Shown: positions 30,003-43,900, numbered from the stretch's first letter. The stretch is 64,000 nt of DNA from Solanum dulcamara (GCF_947179165.1 NC_077238.1:43038793-43102792); one strand, 5' to 3'. Notes: generated by a model not told the origin, from the sequence alone. A program made the numbers and translations.

Positions 30003-31188
30003 TCTTTGCGATTTTCAGAAAATTGCCTCCAATAAGACCACCATTTCTAAGAGAAAATAATGTTAATGAAGCCAAGCTCCCCCGGCTCCACAAGACAATT
30101 GTCCCCTGCCTGACCAAGTGACTAATGAAGAATTCTGGACCTCCATTACTATGTTATCCCAAGTGGTAACCAACTAAGGGCTTGAGGCTCCTCCTAATGT
30201 TCCTACTCCAGCCTTAAGAGTGAGGGACATTGCACGAATGAACCCTCTAGTGTTTCATGGCTCAAAAGATTGTGAGGATCCTCAAGAATTCATAGATGAG
30301 GTCTACATGATAGTGAGTATCATAGGGGTGACTTCAGAAGAGAAAGCAGAGTTGGTGTCTTACCAATTTAAAGGTGTTTCTCAAGTTTGGTACACTTAAT
30401 GGAAGTTGGAGAGGGTGGATTAAGGTCATATTGAATAGAAAGCTTTCAAACATGCTTTTATTGATCGTCTTTTCCCTCTTGAGCTAAGGTAGGCTAAAGT
30501 GTTGTAGTTCATAAATCTTTGATGAGGCAACATGGGAATGAGGGACTATTCCCTCAAGTTTACTAAGCTATCCAAGTATGCCCCTTCATTGGCTGCTGAT
30601 CCACGTGCCCAAAAAAGTCAATTCATATCGGGGTGTCCGACTTGGTTACTAAGGAATTTCATACCGCTACTTTTGTTAAGTAGATGGACATATCTCAGCT
30701 CATGATTTTTTTTGAACAAATTGAAGGAGAAAAGCTCAAGGAGATGAGGATAAGGGATTCTAAAAGGTCTCGATATGAAGGTGGGTTATCCAATGTTATG
30801 AACGGGTGGTATTAGTGGCCTCTCTCAACAAGGGCAAAGTTTGGGGAAGAAGCCTAACCCTAAAGGTCAAGGAGGAGGTGTGAATGCTAGTAGCCCTTCT
30901 TTTCTTAAGTATGCAAGGTGTGGAAAGAATTATGAAGGGAAATGCTTAATGGGAGTGGGGGCTTGTTATGGATGTGGTAAGATGGGCAATACGCAATATG
31001 AGTGCCTTTATGTTTCCAAAAATATGGAGAAGTTCATCCTCAATGAGGCCAAGTGAAACAAGGCACCCAAGCTCAACCTAAGAGTGGCCAACGCAACAAC
31101 CGATTCTACGCTCTTTATGCTAGGCAATATGTGGATGAGACTCCTGACATGGTCATGAGTATGTTACAGGTCTTTAACTTTGATGTTT
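30003..31188 (+). pseudogene. Element D gag and protease start (degenerate)
   Basis: Gag is seen as RMNPLVFHGSKDCEDPQEFIDEV (30238-30303) and EKAELVSYQFKGVSQVWYT (about 30340-30397), followed by a stop. [19 protein letters not shown] follows near 30540. The zinc knuckle CYGCGKMGNTQYEC (near 30966-31007) has Asn where the zinc-binding His should be. The frame reaches the segment RFYALYARQ...MVMSMLQVFNFDV and is cut at 31188 by element E, just before the protease active site. Stops are scattered throughout. The gag would form the particle; this one cannot. Confidence 0.85.
31184..31188. repeat. Target-site duplication of element E, left copy (TGTTT)
   Basis: TGTTT before element E; the right copy at 40240-40244 is TATTT (one change). 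Removing E and one copy restores FDVYTLLD across the joint, which supports the boundaries. Confidence 0.8.
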
Positions 31189-33472
31189 TTTCATGATCCA
31201 AGCCTAGGGCCTAGACATTACATGGTGAATGAGGAACTCAAAAGTACCTCAACAAGCCTCTTAGCATTTTTTTAGCCTTTCATAGGTAATGATAATAAAT
31301 AAACAAGCAGAAATCATAATAGTAAATCTTCAACTTATATATGTCCAACAATACCTCTAATCTTTAGATTTAACGTTGCTAAGACAAGTCCCTAGCACAC
31401 CCTCAATCATATTAAAAGAAATGTCATAGTAAGTGTCTAAAGATCTCAACATATCATAAGCTAGAAAGATAAAGGAGTATTGTTCCTAAAACATGGGAAC
31501 TCACTAAAAGTAGTCTTCAAACGAAATCTCAACTAATCACGTAGAGGAGAATGTGGAGGAGCACCGGTCCCTACATGGTGATATCATATAGGCAAACGAG
31601 TATGTGTTAGTACATTGAATGTACTAGGTATGTAAGCATGCATGAACATTGAAAAAATATTAAAACATTTATGTTATATGAAACATAATGCAATGCATGC
31701 ATAATCAATCATATAGATATCCTTTAAAACATTCATTTTATGGGAAAATGATAGTAACCTACATTTAAAACCATGTGAGCTATTACATGGAATCCAACAA
31801 ATTCCCTACATTGACCGGGGTGACTACTTGCCGGGTAGAACTCCCTCAACTTTATTCATTTTTGTAACCTTAACTTTAAAGGCTTTCATGGATCAATTAG
31901 TCTAAGTCTACAAGGGATTCTATGTTGACACATAGTTAATCAGACAAGGGGTTTCTACTAGGATTTCCTTACAGTGCTAAGTCAATCCCACGAAATAGTT
32001 TAATACTTTAAAATAGTCATAGCATATAGCTTGAGAATTCAAAACATGATATTCGGTAGAATAGCTCATTAAAACATTTGGTGATTCAAATATGCAAGAA
32101 TTATCCTTAAAGCATAAAGAATCCATCATTCGTAGCATTTCATCATTCTTTTATTTTATAATACTCTTTTTTATCATAGACATTGCTTTCATAAACATCA
32201 TTTGGAGTGAAAGGTTTTAAGTCAAACTTCAATGAAAGCATAATAAAACTAGGTGGGTTCAAATTACTTCAATATGCAAACATGTATGTAAATTAATATG
32301 CATAAATACTTTGGAATCCATTAACTAAAAATCATGCTATAAACAACCCACCATGAATTTAAAGAACCTTTAAAAAGATAAATAGAGAAATTACTTGTAA
32401 ATCATCAATTGCTTCAAAATAGATCAATAATCATTAGTTTAACCATGATTCATGCTATTAAGTAAAAATAAGAATTCCCATAAGAAAATATTACTTAAAA
32501 TCAAGAGATTTAGTTGAAAGAGTTTTGGACTAAATGGGTGGAAGAACCCATGGATAAACACCTACATAACTTAGAGTAAAGCTTAAAGAAAATAAAAATA
32601 ATTTATCATATAATCAAAATACTTTAGGCATGAGAGTGAAAGGAATACTCTCATTGACACCTTACATACCTGAAATCTGAAGCATTACTCATAATCGAAG
32701 GAATTAATAAAAACTTTTGAATCCTAGCATTTTCTCCTCGCCAGAGTATTTTGTGTACTACCCGGAATATTTGAATCATTGGAATAGTATTTCTAAACTA
32801 GTAAGAACTAAACTATATTTTGAGAATGAGTAAATGAGTGTATAGAGAAAATAGTTGCTTGAGAAAGCTTGATGAAGAAAATGATGAAATAAGGTGGGTA
32901 TTTATAGGTGTGAAGGAGGGACCTAACAATAATTAAAATAATTATAAAGAAAAATTTAAAAATTTAATGAAAGAGTGTGATTTCATGGGTGATGTTAAAT
33001 AGAGGACCATTGATTTCATAGGTGATGTCAAATAGATCTATATTTTTCCATGGTTGGTGAGATGAACCTTCTTTTAACAGAATATCCTTTTTCAGAGTTG
33101 TGTTTGAAAAAGACAATTTCCTCATTAAGATTTGGTGTATATATGAATTGTTTCTATATAAGTCTACTTTCATTTCCTTCAAGAATCAACTGATTTAGAG
33201 CATCCTACAGTGAGATATGAGTTTTCTTCTACAAATACTCCATTTCATCACAACACCATGTCTTGCAGCAATTAATTTATTTGACCTACTTAATCTCCGA
33301 AACTTAAAATATGATCTTCACAAAAGTTATAGGTAATGATGTTTGGGTTATTCAGAAATTAGAATTACCTAATTTGGACTATCTTATTAAAAGTTATGCC
33401 CAAAATATAGAAGAGATATTATTTTCATTGAGAATTGGAACATCATATACAACGTTTTTAGGGGGTGTTACA
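31189..33472 (-). repeat. Element E 3' LTR
   Basis: Starts TTTCATGATCCAAGCC (degenerate TGTCACGACCCAAGCC) and ends GGGGGTGTTACA. It aligns by eye with the element A LTRs and retains both blocks that A's two LTRs have each lost (near 31782-31830 and 31900-31930), so it serves as an outgroup. Confidence 0.9.
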
Positions 33473-33812
33473 TTATATCCTCGTTAGGAACATTCATCCT
33501 CGAATGAAGAAAGACTTAGCTTGAGTAGAGTAGAGTGTAAACCAACAAGCCATCATTAATGCAATAGTGCAATTTAAAACATCGTTCGAAAGATATTTCA
33601 TAATTTTACAAGCATATGATAAGAAAAGTTGAAATGCGAGGATTTCAAGTAATTGAGCAAGGACAATTTAATACCTTAGGTTTGGGTAGAGGGAAAAAGA
33701 TGAGGGAATCGCTTAATCATATACGCTTCCTCTTCCCATTTAGCACTTTTGATTTGTTGAGTCCTCCAAAGGACTTTAACCGATGCAACTTCTTTGTTCC
33801 TTAATCTCTTAA
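33473..33812 (-). other. Element E 3' UTR, degraded polypurine tract and chromodomain remnant
   Basis: The sequence next to the LTR on the minus strand reads CTAACGAGGATATAA, a damaged polypurine tract. Bases 33690-33812 still encode the end of the chromodomain-like tail (RLRNKEVASVKVLW and similar), separated by a stop from the upstream frame. Confidence 0.6.
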
Positions 33813-35091
33813 CTTACCGGTCCAAAATTTCAACTAGAACCTCTTCATAGGTCAAGTTTTCTTCAACATTCACTACTCTTAAAGGAAAAATGGAACTAGG
33901 ATCACCCACACATTTTCTCAACATAGACACATGGAACACCGGATGAACCATGGCCATTTCTAATGGCAACTCCAACTCATATGAAACCTTTCCAACACGT
34001 CTCATGATTCTGTAAGGCCCTACATACCTAGGGCTCAATTTCCCTTTCTTACCAAACCAAACCACACCCTTCATGGGTGAAACATTCAGCTACACACAAT
34101 CGTCCACATTAAACTCAATCCCTTCTTCTAATGTCGGAATAGGACTTTTGATGACTTTGAGCCATCTTCAACCTTTCTCTAATGATCTTAACCTTATCTA
34201 ATGCATCAAGTACCAAATCAGGGCCCAACAAGGTCATCTCACCTACTTTGAACCAACCAACAGGGGATCTACACCGTCTCTCATACAAATCCTCAAACTG
34301 CTATATTTCAATACTTGAGTGGTAATTATTATTATAGGCAAACTAGATGAAAGGTAGATGATCATCCCAATTTCCTTTAAAATCCAACACACAAGCCCTT
34401 AACATATCCTCTAGTGTTTGAATCATCCTTTCGGCTTATCCATTCATTTAAGGAAGGAATGCGGTGCTCAATTTTACCTTAGTACCGAGGCCCTTTTTAA
34501 ATGATCTCCAAAAGTGAGAAGTGAATTGGGTACTACAATCTGAAATAATAGATAAAGGCACACTATCCAACCTCACCAACTCCCAAATCTATAACTTAGC
34601 ATAGTCTTCGGTACTATATGAAGTCTTAACTAGTAGGAAGTGAGCCGACTTAGTTATTCTGTTAATAATTACCCAAATCAAATCATGACACTTTTGAGTA
34701 TCAGGCAAACCCACTACAAAATCCATATTCACATCTTCCCACTTCCAAATAGGGATTTCAATGTCTTGGGCTAGGCCACCTGGCCTTTGATGTTCGGCCT
34801 TCACTTGTTGGCAATTCGGACATTTGGACACAAACCTTGTTATGTCCTTCTTCATGCCAACCCACCAATAAAACTCTTTTCAGTCTTGATACATTTTTGT
34901 CAAATCAAGATGAATAGAGTATGTAGAAATATCAGCCTCCATCAAGATCAAACTCCTTAGGCCATAAACATCCAGAACACATAGCCGACCTTGGAAGTAT
35001 AGCACCCTATCTCCCCCTTAGGAAAAGACCTTTATCTCTTTTTCCTTAACCAACTTATTTAACTCGATAAACATCGGGTCTTGATCTTGCT
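33813..35091 (-). pseudogene. Element E integrase (degenerate)
   Basis: Integrase zinc finger and core: CPNCQQVKAEHQRPGG (34800-34850), WKWEDVNMDFVVGLP (34700-34755), TKSAHFLLVKTSYSTEDYAKL (34589-34660) and the GPYRIMRRVGKVSYELELP C-terminal block (33970-34030). Between 34590 and 34075 the frame is broken by stops, including one after YAKL. The NNNYHSS region near 34330 is intact here and shows that element A has a 17-bp deletion at the same place. Non-functional. Confidence 0.85.
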
Positions 35092-36440
35092 TTAATTAAT
35101 ATCCACCACCAAAGAGGATTCGGACCTATTTTCAACAACCATACTACCATCATCAGTACCACATAACTTCACTCCTAATCTAGCCAACCGATGAACATCT
35201 TTCACCAACTCCCTCTTTCCTTCATCCACATGGATCACACTCCCCATAGACACTCTACTAAGTGTATCGACAACCACATTGACTTTACCCGAATGATAGT
35301 GCACATTCATTTCATAGTCTTTAAGGAGATCTAGCCACCTCATTTTCCTTAGATTAAGATCCTTTTGGGTGAATACATAGTGAAGACTTTTATGATCGGT
35401 ATACACATCCGCATGCACCCCATAGAGGTAATGCCTCCAAATCTTTAGAGCAAAAATAATGGCCGCCAATTCAAGGTCATAGGAAAAGTAGTTACGCTCA
35501 TGCACCTTTAATTGTCTAGAAGAAAAGACTATAACCTTTCCATTTTGCATTAAGACACAACCTAAACCAATCTTTGAAGCATCACAATAAACTACAAACC
35601 CTTTTAATCCTTTTGGTAGCATCAAAATAGGAGTGGCGGTAAGTCGATCTTTTAAGGTTTGGAAACACTTCTTACACTCATCCGTCCATATGAATTTAGC
35701 TTTCTTTTGGGTCAATTTTGTCATTGGAGATGAGATGGAAGAAAACCCTTTCATGAACCTTCTATAGTACCTGGCTAGACCCAAGAAACTCTTAATGGCT
35801 AAAGGAGACAATGGTCTAGGCCAATTCTTGACTGCCTCCATTTTTATAGGATCAACCTTGATTCCATCATCGGATACTTCATGACCAAGAAATGCCACCT
35901 CCTTCAACCAAAAATCACACTTACTAAATTTTGCAAATAATTTCCTATCCCTCAATATTTAAAGGACAACTCTCAAGTGATTTTTATGTTCTTCCTCACC
36001 CTGAGAGTAAATCAAAATATCATCAATGAAGAGCACCACAAAAATATCAAGGTAAGGTTTGAACACCCTTTCAATAAAGACCATGAATTCCATCGATGTA
36101 TTTTTCAACCCAAAACTCATCACCACAAACTCAAAGTGACCATACCTTATTTGGAAAGCCATTTTGGGAATGTCACACTCCCTCACCCATAGTTGGTGAT
36201 AGCCGGACCAAAGGTCAATCTTGGAGAAGTGACTTGCCCCTTGTAATTGATCAAATAAGTCATGTATTCTAGGGAGTGGGTACTTAGTTCTTAATAGTCA
36301 TTTTATTTAATTGCCGGTAGTCTATGCACATTCGAAGTTATCCATCTTTTTTTCTCACAAATAACACGGGAGTACCCCATGGCCAAAATACTTAGTCTTA
36401 TGAACCCCTTTTCTAACAAGTCCTTTAATTATTCCTTCAA
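35092..36440 (-). pseudogene. Element E reverse transcriptase and RNase H (broken)
   Basis: RT: the [20 protein letters not shown] block and the catalytic box [18 protein letters not shown] (about 35995-36045), then a stop near 35957. A 287-codon frame (35955-35092) then covers the connection ([19 protein letters not shown]), RNase H ([47 protein letters not shown]) and the linker. The unoccupied equivalent of the LINE target in A lies at 36255-36270. Confidence 0.87.
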
Positions 36441-37130
36441 CTCTTTCAATTATGTCAGGGCTATCCGGTAAGGAGGAATAGAGATAGGTTGGGTATAGGG
36501 GTGGAGATCGATACCAAAATTAACTTCCTTTTTGGGAGGGACACTAAAAAGGTCATCGAGAAAGACATCGGGGAATTCATTGACTGTGGGAACTGGCTCA
36601 AGCAAAAGACTTTTAGAGTCGACATCCCTAACCCTCACAATGTAGTAAATACAACCCTTAAAAATCATATTTTGTGCCTTAAGATAAGAAATAAACTTAC
36701 CCTTCACCACTGAATCATGACCCTCCTATTTAATAACGGACTCATCTGGAAATTGGAACTTGACTAGATGAGTCATATAATCTATGGAAGAATAATATGC
36801 ATGTAACCAATCCATCCCAAGAATGATATTGAAATCTACCATATCAAGCTCAATGAGATCACAGGGAATAACTTTATGCAAAATAGACACAGGACAACCC
36901 CTATAGACCTTTCTAATAATAGCCGACTCACCAACGGGGGTAGACACTAAATAGGGATCTAATAACATTTTGGGTGACACATCAAACCTATTAGCAAGGA
37001 ATGGAGTAAAAATGATAAATTTGCACCCAGATCTAATAGTGCATACACATCAAAAGATATGACCTTTAACATACCGATAATGACATTAGTTGCGTCCTCA
37101 ACCTCTAGTCTTCCATGCAAAGCGTAAAAG
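36441..37130 (-). pseudogene. Element E protease and linker (broken)
   Basis: The protease active site is in VYALLDLGANLSF (about 37030-37070), with DLG instead of DSG/DTG, then a frameshift near 37010. The next frame reads LLDPYLVSTPVGESAIIRKVYRGCPV and [18 protein letters not shown], with a stop near 36725. The linker VPTVNEFPDVFLDDL...[18 protein letters not shown] runs to 36450. Confidence 0.82.
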
Positions 37131-38233
37131 TGGTTGGTACATTGGATATCTCCTTGGGCTTGTTGACCATGATAAATTTGGCCTTGAGGCCTACCACCAC
37201 GATCTCTACAATCCCTAGCATGGTGTCCCAATTTGTCACGCATAAAGCATGTATTGGAGCCAGCTATGCATACCCCTTTGTGAGTCCTTCCATACTTTTT
37301 GCAAGAGGGGAAAGTTTGAGCAGCAACATTCTCTCTTGGAACCATAGGTTTAGCACCCTTGTCCTTGTTGAACTTTGGAGGAGGAGCATTGGTGGAACCT
37401 TTTCCCACAAACTGTTGTCCATCTTGGCCTTTGCCATTGTTACCATAACCGTACCTTTGAGGGTTAAACCCTCCACCATCTATTCTAGCCTTTTTGAACC
37501 CCCTTGATCTCTCTCTCAGTTTCTCTTCTTCAATTTGTTCTACATAAGTCATTAACCAAGAGATGTCCATCTCCTTGACAAACATGGCCATTTTGCACTC
37601 CTAGGACACCAAACTTGAGATACCAAAAATAACCTTGCTCATCCTAGCTCTTGGGTCGGAGACCATGAAGGGAACATACTTTGACAACTTAGTAAATTTG
37701 AGAGCATACTCCCTAACGCTCATACTCCCTTGAAGGAGGTTGATGAACTCTTAGATTTTTGTCTCCCTTAGCTCAAATGGGAAGAAGCAGTCTAGGAAGG
37801 CACCTTTGAACTCTTCCCATCCTATCAACCCCATTTCTTCATCCCTCTCAACAACCCATTGTCCGTACCACACTCAAGCCACACCTTTGAGTTGATAGGC
37901 CACTAGCTTGACCTTCTTATTTAGTGGAACACCCATGATAGCTACAATCCGGTACACCTTATTAATGAAATCCATAGGGTCCTCATCTAATTTAGAACTA
38001 TCGAACTCAAGATTCATCCTATGGAAATCCAAAATCCTAGAGGCCAGATTTTGTATTTGGAAAGGAGGAACACGTTGATGTCCTTGGTTAGCTACAACTT
38101 GAGCTAACAATGTAATGATATTATGAAACTTCGCATGGGTTACCCCTTCCTCATGATGTGGGGTATTGGGAACCGGATGAGCTTGTTCCTCATCGTCAAC
38201 CCTTACTCTTGGAGGTGCTCTTCCATGAGTCAT
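37131..38233 (-). pseudogene. Element E gag (broken)
   Basis: Starts at ATG 38233 (MTHGRAPPRVRVDDEEQ), matching element A gag, with the capsid core EFDSSKLDEDPMDFINKVYRI (one Pro-Pro codon pair is missing) and LVAYQLKGVA. Stops occur near 37873 and 37600. A 210-codon frame (37591-36959) carries the basic Gly-rich segment and zinc region CKKYGRTHKGVC and CFMRDKLGHHARDC. The second knuckle keeps His and last Cys but has Arg for the second Cys. Confidence 0.85.
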
Positions 38234-38241
38234 TATCTAGA

Positions 38242-40239
38242 GAACATGGGAACTCACCAAAAGTAGTATTCAAATGAAATCTCAACTAGCCACATGGAGA
38301 AGAACGAGGAGGAGCACAGATCCCTACATGGTGATATCATATAGGCAAAAGAGTATGCGTTAGTACTTTAAATGTACTAAGTAAGTAAGAATGCATGAAC
38401 ATTTAGGAAACATTAAAATATTTATATAATATAAAACATAATGCAATGCATGCATAATCGATCATATAGATATCCTTTAAAATATTCATTTTATGGAAAA
38501 ATAACCATAACCGATATTTAAGACCATGCGAGCTATTACATGAAATCCAATATAACCCCTACATTGGCTGGGGAGACTACTTGCCGGGTAGAACTCCGTC
38601 AACTTCATTCATTTCTGTAACTTTACCTTTAAGGACTTTCATGGATCAATTAGCCTAAGCCTACAAGGGCTCCTATGTTGGCACATAGTTAATGAGACAA
38701 GGGTTTTCTACTAGAATTCCCTTACTGAATCCTACCTCAGTGACCCATTCGGTGCTAAGTCAATCCCACGGAATAGTTTAATACTTCAAAATAGTCATAG
38801 CATTTAGCTTGAGAATTAAAAACATGATATTCGGTAGAATAGCTCAGTAAAACATTTGGTGATTCAAATATACAAGAATTATCCTTATAGAATAAATAAA
38901 CCATTATTCATAGTATTTCATTATTTTTTTATTTTATAAGACTCCCTATTTATCATAGAAATTGCTGTCAAAAAAATTCATTCAGAGTCAAAGTTTTTAA
39001 GTCAAACTTCATTGAAAACATAGTAAAACTAGGTGGGTTCAAATTACTTCAACTTTCAAATATGTATGTAAATTAATATGCATTAATACTTTCAAATCCA
39101 TTGATTAAAAATCATACTTTAAATAACCCACCACGAATTTCAAGAACCTTTAAAGAGATAAATAGAGAAATTACTTGCAAACCATCAATTCATACATATA
39201 AAATCATGTTGCATCAAAATAAGCCAATAATCATTAGTTTAACCATGATTCATGATATTAAGTAAGAATAAGAATTTCCCATAAGAAAATATTACTTAAA
39301 ATCAGGAGATTTAGTTGAAAGAGTTTTGGACTAAATGGGTGGAAGAACCCATGGATAAACACCCACATAACTTAGAGTAAATCTTAAAGAAAATAAATAT
39401 AATTTATTGTATAATCAAAATAATTTAGGCATGAGAGTGGAAGGAATACTCTCATTGACACCTTACATGCCTGAAATCCGAAGCATTACTCATAATCGAA
39501 TGACTTAAAAAACACTCTTGAATCCTAGCATTTTCTCCTCGCCAGAGCATTTTGTGTACTACCCGGAGTATATGAATTACTGGAATAGTATTTCTACACT
39601 ACTAAGATCTAAACTATATTTTGAGAATGAGTAAAGGAGTGTATAGAGAGAAGAGTTGCTTGAGAAATTTTGATGAACAAAATAATGAAATAAGGTGGAC
39701 ATTTATAGGTGTGAAGGAGGGACCTAAAAATAATTAAAATAATTATAAAGAAAAATCTAAAAATTTAATAGAAGACAGTGATGTCATGGGTGTTGTCAAA
39801 TGGATCTAGATCTTTCTATTGTTGGTGAGATGAACCTTCTTTTAATGGAATACCCTGTTTCGGAGCTGTTTTTGAAAAAGATAACTTTCTCATTAAAATT
39901 TGGTGTATGTATATGAATTGTTACTCTAGAAATCTACTTTCATTTCATTCAAGAATTAACCGATTTGTAGCATCCTACAATGAGATATGATTTTTCTTTT
40001 ATAAATACTCTATTTTATCACAACACTGTGTCTTTCAATAATTAATTTATTTTACCTACTTAACCTCCAAAACTTAAAATATAGTCACAAAAATTATAGG
40101 TAATGATGTTTGAGTTATTCTGAAATTAGAATAACCTAATTTGGACCATCGTATTAAAAGTTATGCCCAAAATACAGAAGCGGTATCATTTTCATCGAAA
40201 ATTAGAACATCATATGCAACATTTTTAGGGGGTGTTACA
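38242..40239 (-). repeat. Element E 5' LTR, truncated
   Basis: It begins inside the LTR at GAACATGGGAACTCACC (equivalent to 20598 in element A) directly after the gag leader, and ends GGGGGTGTTACA at 40239. The primer site and the terminal ~300 bases are absent. The joint carries the 5-base identity GAACA found at both ends of the missing segment. Confidence 0.9.
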
Positions 40240-40948
40240 TATTTATACATTGCTTGATTTGGGCATCAACTTTTCTTTTGTTATTCCTTACCTTGCTATG
40301 AGATTTGATGTGTTTTCTAAAATAATATTTGAACCTTTTTTGATTTATACTCTTGTTGGTAATTCAATATTAGCCAAGAGAGCTTATAGAAATTGTCCTG
40401 TGTTGGTCTTGCATAAGTTTATTTCATGTGATCTTGTTGAACTTGAAATGATCAATTTTGACATTATTCTCGGTATGGATTTGTTACATGCCCTTATGTA
40501 TCTATATGTTGTAGCACTTGTGTGGTTAAGTTTCACTTTCCTAATGAGCCTATTCTTGATTGGAAGGGTAATGATTCAGTGGTTAAGGTTCGATTCATCT
40601 CATATCTTAAGACTGGAAAATGATTTCCAAATGGTGGATTTATCATATTGTGCGAGTTAGGGATGTTGATTTCGAAACTTATACTCTTGAGTTGGTCCCT
40701 ATATTTAACGAGTCCTCTAATGTATTTTCTAATGATTTGCTCGGTATTCCTCTGGAAAGGAAAATTGACTTTGGCATAGATCTCCTTCCTGATACCCAAT
40801 CGATTTCTATTCCTTCTTACTGTATGACTCCAATGGAACTTAAGGAGTTGAAAGATCAATTGAAGGATATGTCAGAAAATGGCTTTATAAGGCCAAGTAT
40901 TTCACTGTGGGGTGCTTCTGTGATTTTTTTAGCAAGAAAGATGGGTCA
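40240..40948 (+). pseudogene. Element D protease and RT N-terminus
   Basis: It continues from 31183: YTLLDLGINFSFVIPYLAMRFDVF (DLG at the active site), RAYRNCPVLVLHKF, NFDIILGMDLLHA, then a frame change near 40500. The linker and RT start follow: [41 protein letters not shown] and NGFIRPSISLWGASV. The frame breaks at 40948 in the KKDGS motif, where the solo LTR is inserted, and resumes at 44359. Confidence 0.87.
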
Positions 40949-43900
40949 TGTCACGACCCAACCCGTAGGCCGTGATAGGTGCCCGAACTAGATACTCACA
41001 TATACCCCTACTATCTATCAACAAACTTGTCCCCTATTTATGCTATAATGTATTGACTGGCACGATAACATATGAGCCGATGAGGCTATCGTAACATGTA
41101 GGGTCATCCTATAATAAAATCTCGTGTGAGCCGACAAGGCTGCCATGACAAAGGGGATGTCCCAAAACATTCGCCTTACAGCACCACATACATATATATA
41201 CAATCCACATACACGTATAGACAACCCACATACATGTCCACCAACCTCTAAGAGTAAGAATAGTAACATAAGGCAGTATAGGACTCCCGTCGTACCCGTG
41301 AACATATAAATATATACATCGAGGGTTAGTACCAAAATCTAGGCTCTAGCATAATTGAGCGCTTCTGAACTGCTGAGTGGGACTCCTATGCTGGAGGATC
41401 CCCAAAGTGTGTATCTGAACCTACGGGCATGAAATGCAGCCCCCCAAAGAGAGGGGGTCAGTACGACATATGTACTGAGTATTCAAAGCATAACTGGAAA
41501 CGTATCTGAAATAAAGAGAGCCAGGGGGATAAATACTTTACCTAAGAAAACACTGTACCTGTACCTTGTGAATCATAAAAACATGCATGCTCATATTATA
41601 CAATATAGCCAGCCCTTTTAGGGACTTGGTGAATCATAACTGTAGGACCATCATCGTGTCCGGCGCCATCACCACCTTATCACATCACATAATTATATAT
41701 GTATATATACATACGTACCCGGTTTTCTAGTGAGGGACTCGATGAGTCATTCATATCATTGCATTATCATTTTCTCATATAGCGTACCTGGTCCTTTAGT
41801 AAGGAACTCGATGAGTCGTTCATGTCATTTCACTATCATGTCCTCATATAGTGTATCCATCCCTTTAGTGAGGGACTCAGTGGATAATACAGTGAACTAC
41901 GCACAATTATGTACCCAGCCCGGGACTCGGTGATAGAAGGGTTATGGTATATACGAGTAGAGTAGTGAGTAACCATATGCAATTTAAACCATCATTGGAG
42001 ACTTGTTAAAATAATCAAAATGAACTATCATTCAAAAATTAAGACAATAGCCATAACAAGTACCTTTGGAGTGTCATTATGGTTTGCATCAAAGTAGCAC
42101 TTTTGGAATCATCTACTCGTATCAAGGCGTAATAAAATATCTTTTGGAAGTCAAGAAAATGGTCATCTTAGTGACTTTGAGAATGGGGGCTTCCTTGGGA
42201 TCACATATACTTCGTCTATTTGTTTCATAAAGTTCATGCCAAAAAAGAAGATTAAATTTACCTACTTACTACTTCCCAAGGTATAAAACAACTTGAGAAG
42301 CCGTAGTGTAATTATTGGAAGAGTTCTAGATTAAAGGAGTGAATAAGAGTCATGCTTCATACCACAACATAAGTTATACCAACTTAGGATGGTTAGACAC
42401 TTTCACATGAATTGAGGCAAAAGGACATAAGTTCTAGGAAATTAAAAATGTTAGCCATCCTAGTGTACTTAAAAATAATAGCTTCTTGTAGACTTTGTGC
42501 ATTCTTCGTCAGTTGGCTTTCTATGGGTCATGCCAAAAGAATAAAGAAGATAAGCTTTACATACCCTCTACTTTCCCTCATAGAGTCATTATATACATAT
42601 ATCATACCCTGTCCATCATAAGCTTGGTATCATAACTTTCTCATTTCTTTACCATACCATCATATAACGTACCCGACCCATGATGGGACTCGGTGAGTAA
42701 TCATAGCATTATAACATCGTACATATGTCAAATACATAACAAGAGGGAAGAAGGGTAGCTTTACATACTTGGGTCAAGAGAAAGCTTCACATACCTTTTC
42801 AAGGATTAATCGAAATCTGGCTTGTCTTGATACCTCCATAACCTATTTGACATGAAAGTAATACTAAGTTTAATAGCCTTTCATTTTCCAATATCGCACT
42901 CTACAACCAAGTACTAATAGGAGTCATTTCCTACCCATTACCCTCGACTAGTTTGTTACTAGTTCCGAAGCTACTAAAAATAAGGCAGCATCTCCCATAT
43001 AACTTGACCTATCCAACTGCTAATCTTATAATACATATTACCAAAAACAACCAGCAGATATATATACAATCAAATCACCTCAACATTACTCAATACAATT
43101 CCAAACAACTAGTTCAAAACTACGATACCAAAATAGAGTTCTTAGCCTTTATTTCGTAAAATCTTTTATCATACAAAATGGAGAGTCATGTATATGAAAC
43201 CATCAGAAACCACACCCCTTTTTTATTACTTCAATACCTTCAACAGGCAATTAAACCAACCTAATCTGCAGCACCACAACAACAACACACTACTCGACTT
43301 TGATTTACCTACTACGATTTCAATTTAGTTTGTTCCTAACGTCAAGCATCCTTATATACTTTTCCCATTTCCAGCCTCACTTAAGACATGTAATATACCT
43401 CATAAAAACATCATAAACTTCAATTTGAAATAAAAAGCCTTAACTTATCTGAAACTCGTCAAACTCGTCGAAACTTGCCTAGGAAGTTCCTTTAGCGTGC
43501 CTAAAACTTCGTCGTTGTTTGATAATGTTTTGGGCTGATACAAATCATAAATTTTCATTAATAAAATCTTCATAACATAGTGGTGTACCCTATATAATTA
43601 TTTCACAGAACAAAATCGGGGAACTCATCTTTCCTCCTCAAAACTGTAGCTCTCTCTCTCTAGCTTCAAGTTTTCTCTTCTCTTCTTTTCTTGAATCTTC
43701 TTTTGTTGATAAAGATGACTTATGAGATAAGGATAAAAGTAAAAAGTCATAAACATACATATATAGGCAACTTTAGGGTGTGACACATGTCAACTCCTAA
43801 GTGGTGACACATGTCAAGCCCTCATAGGCCAACGTACCCCCTCCGCCAACTAGGGGCTACCACATGGCAGGTGGGGGCCCACCCCTTGCTTCAGCGGCTG

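Larger units (their letters stand above)
31189..40239 (-). mobile_element. Element E: Ty3/gypsy retrotransposon, same family as A, with damaged 5' end
   Basis: Minus-strand element in element D's protease. The 3' LTR is 31189-33472, the internal region runs 33473 to about 38241, and the remaining 5' LTR is about 38242-40239. The order and sequence match element A without the LINE. A 5-bp joint (GAACA, 38242-38246) shows that about 500 bases have been deleted, including the primer site and the first ~300 bases of the 5' LTR. It has more substitutions from A and more stops, so it looks older than A. Confidence 0.92.
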
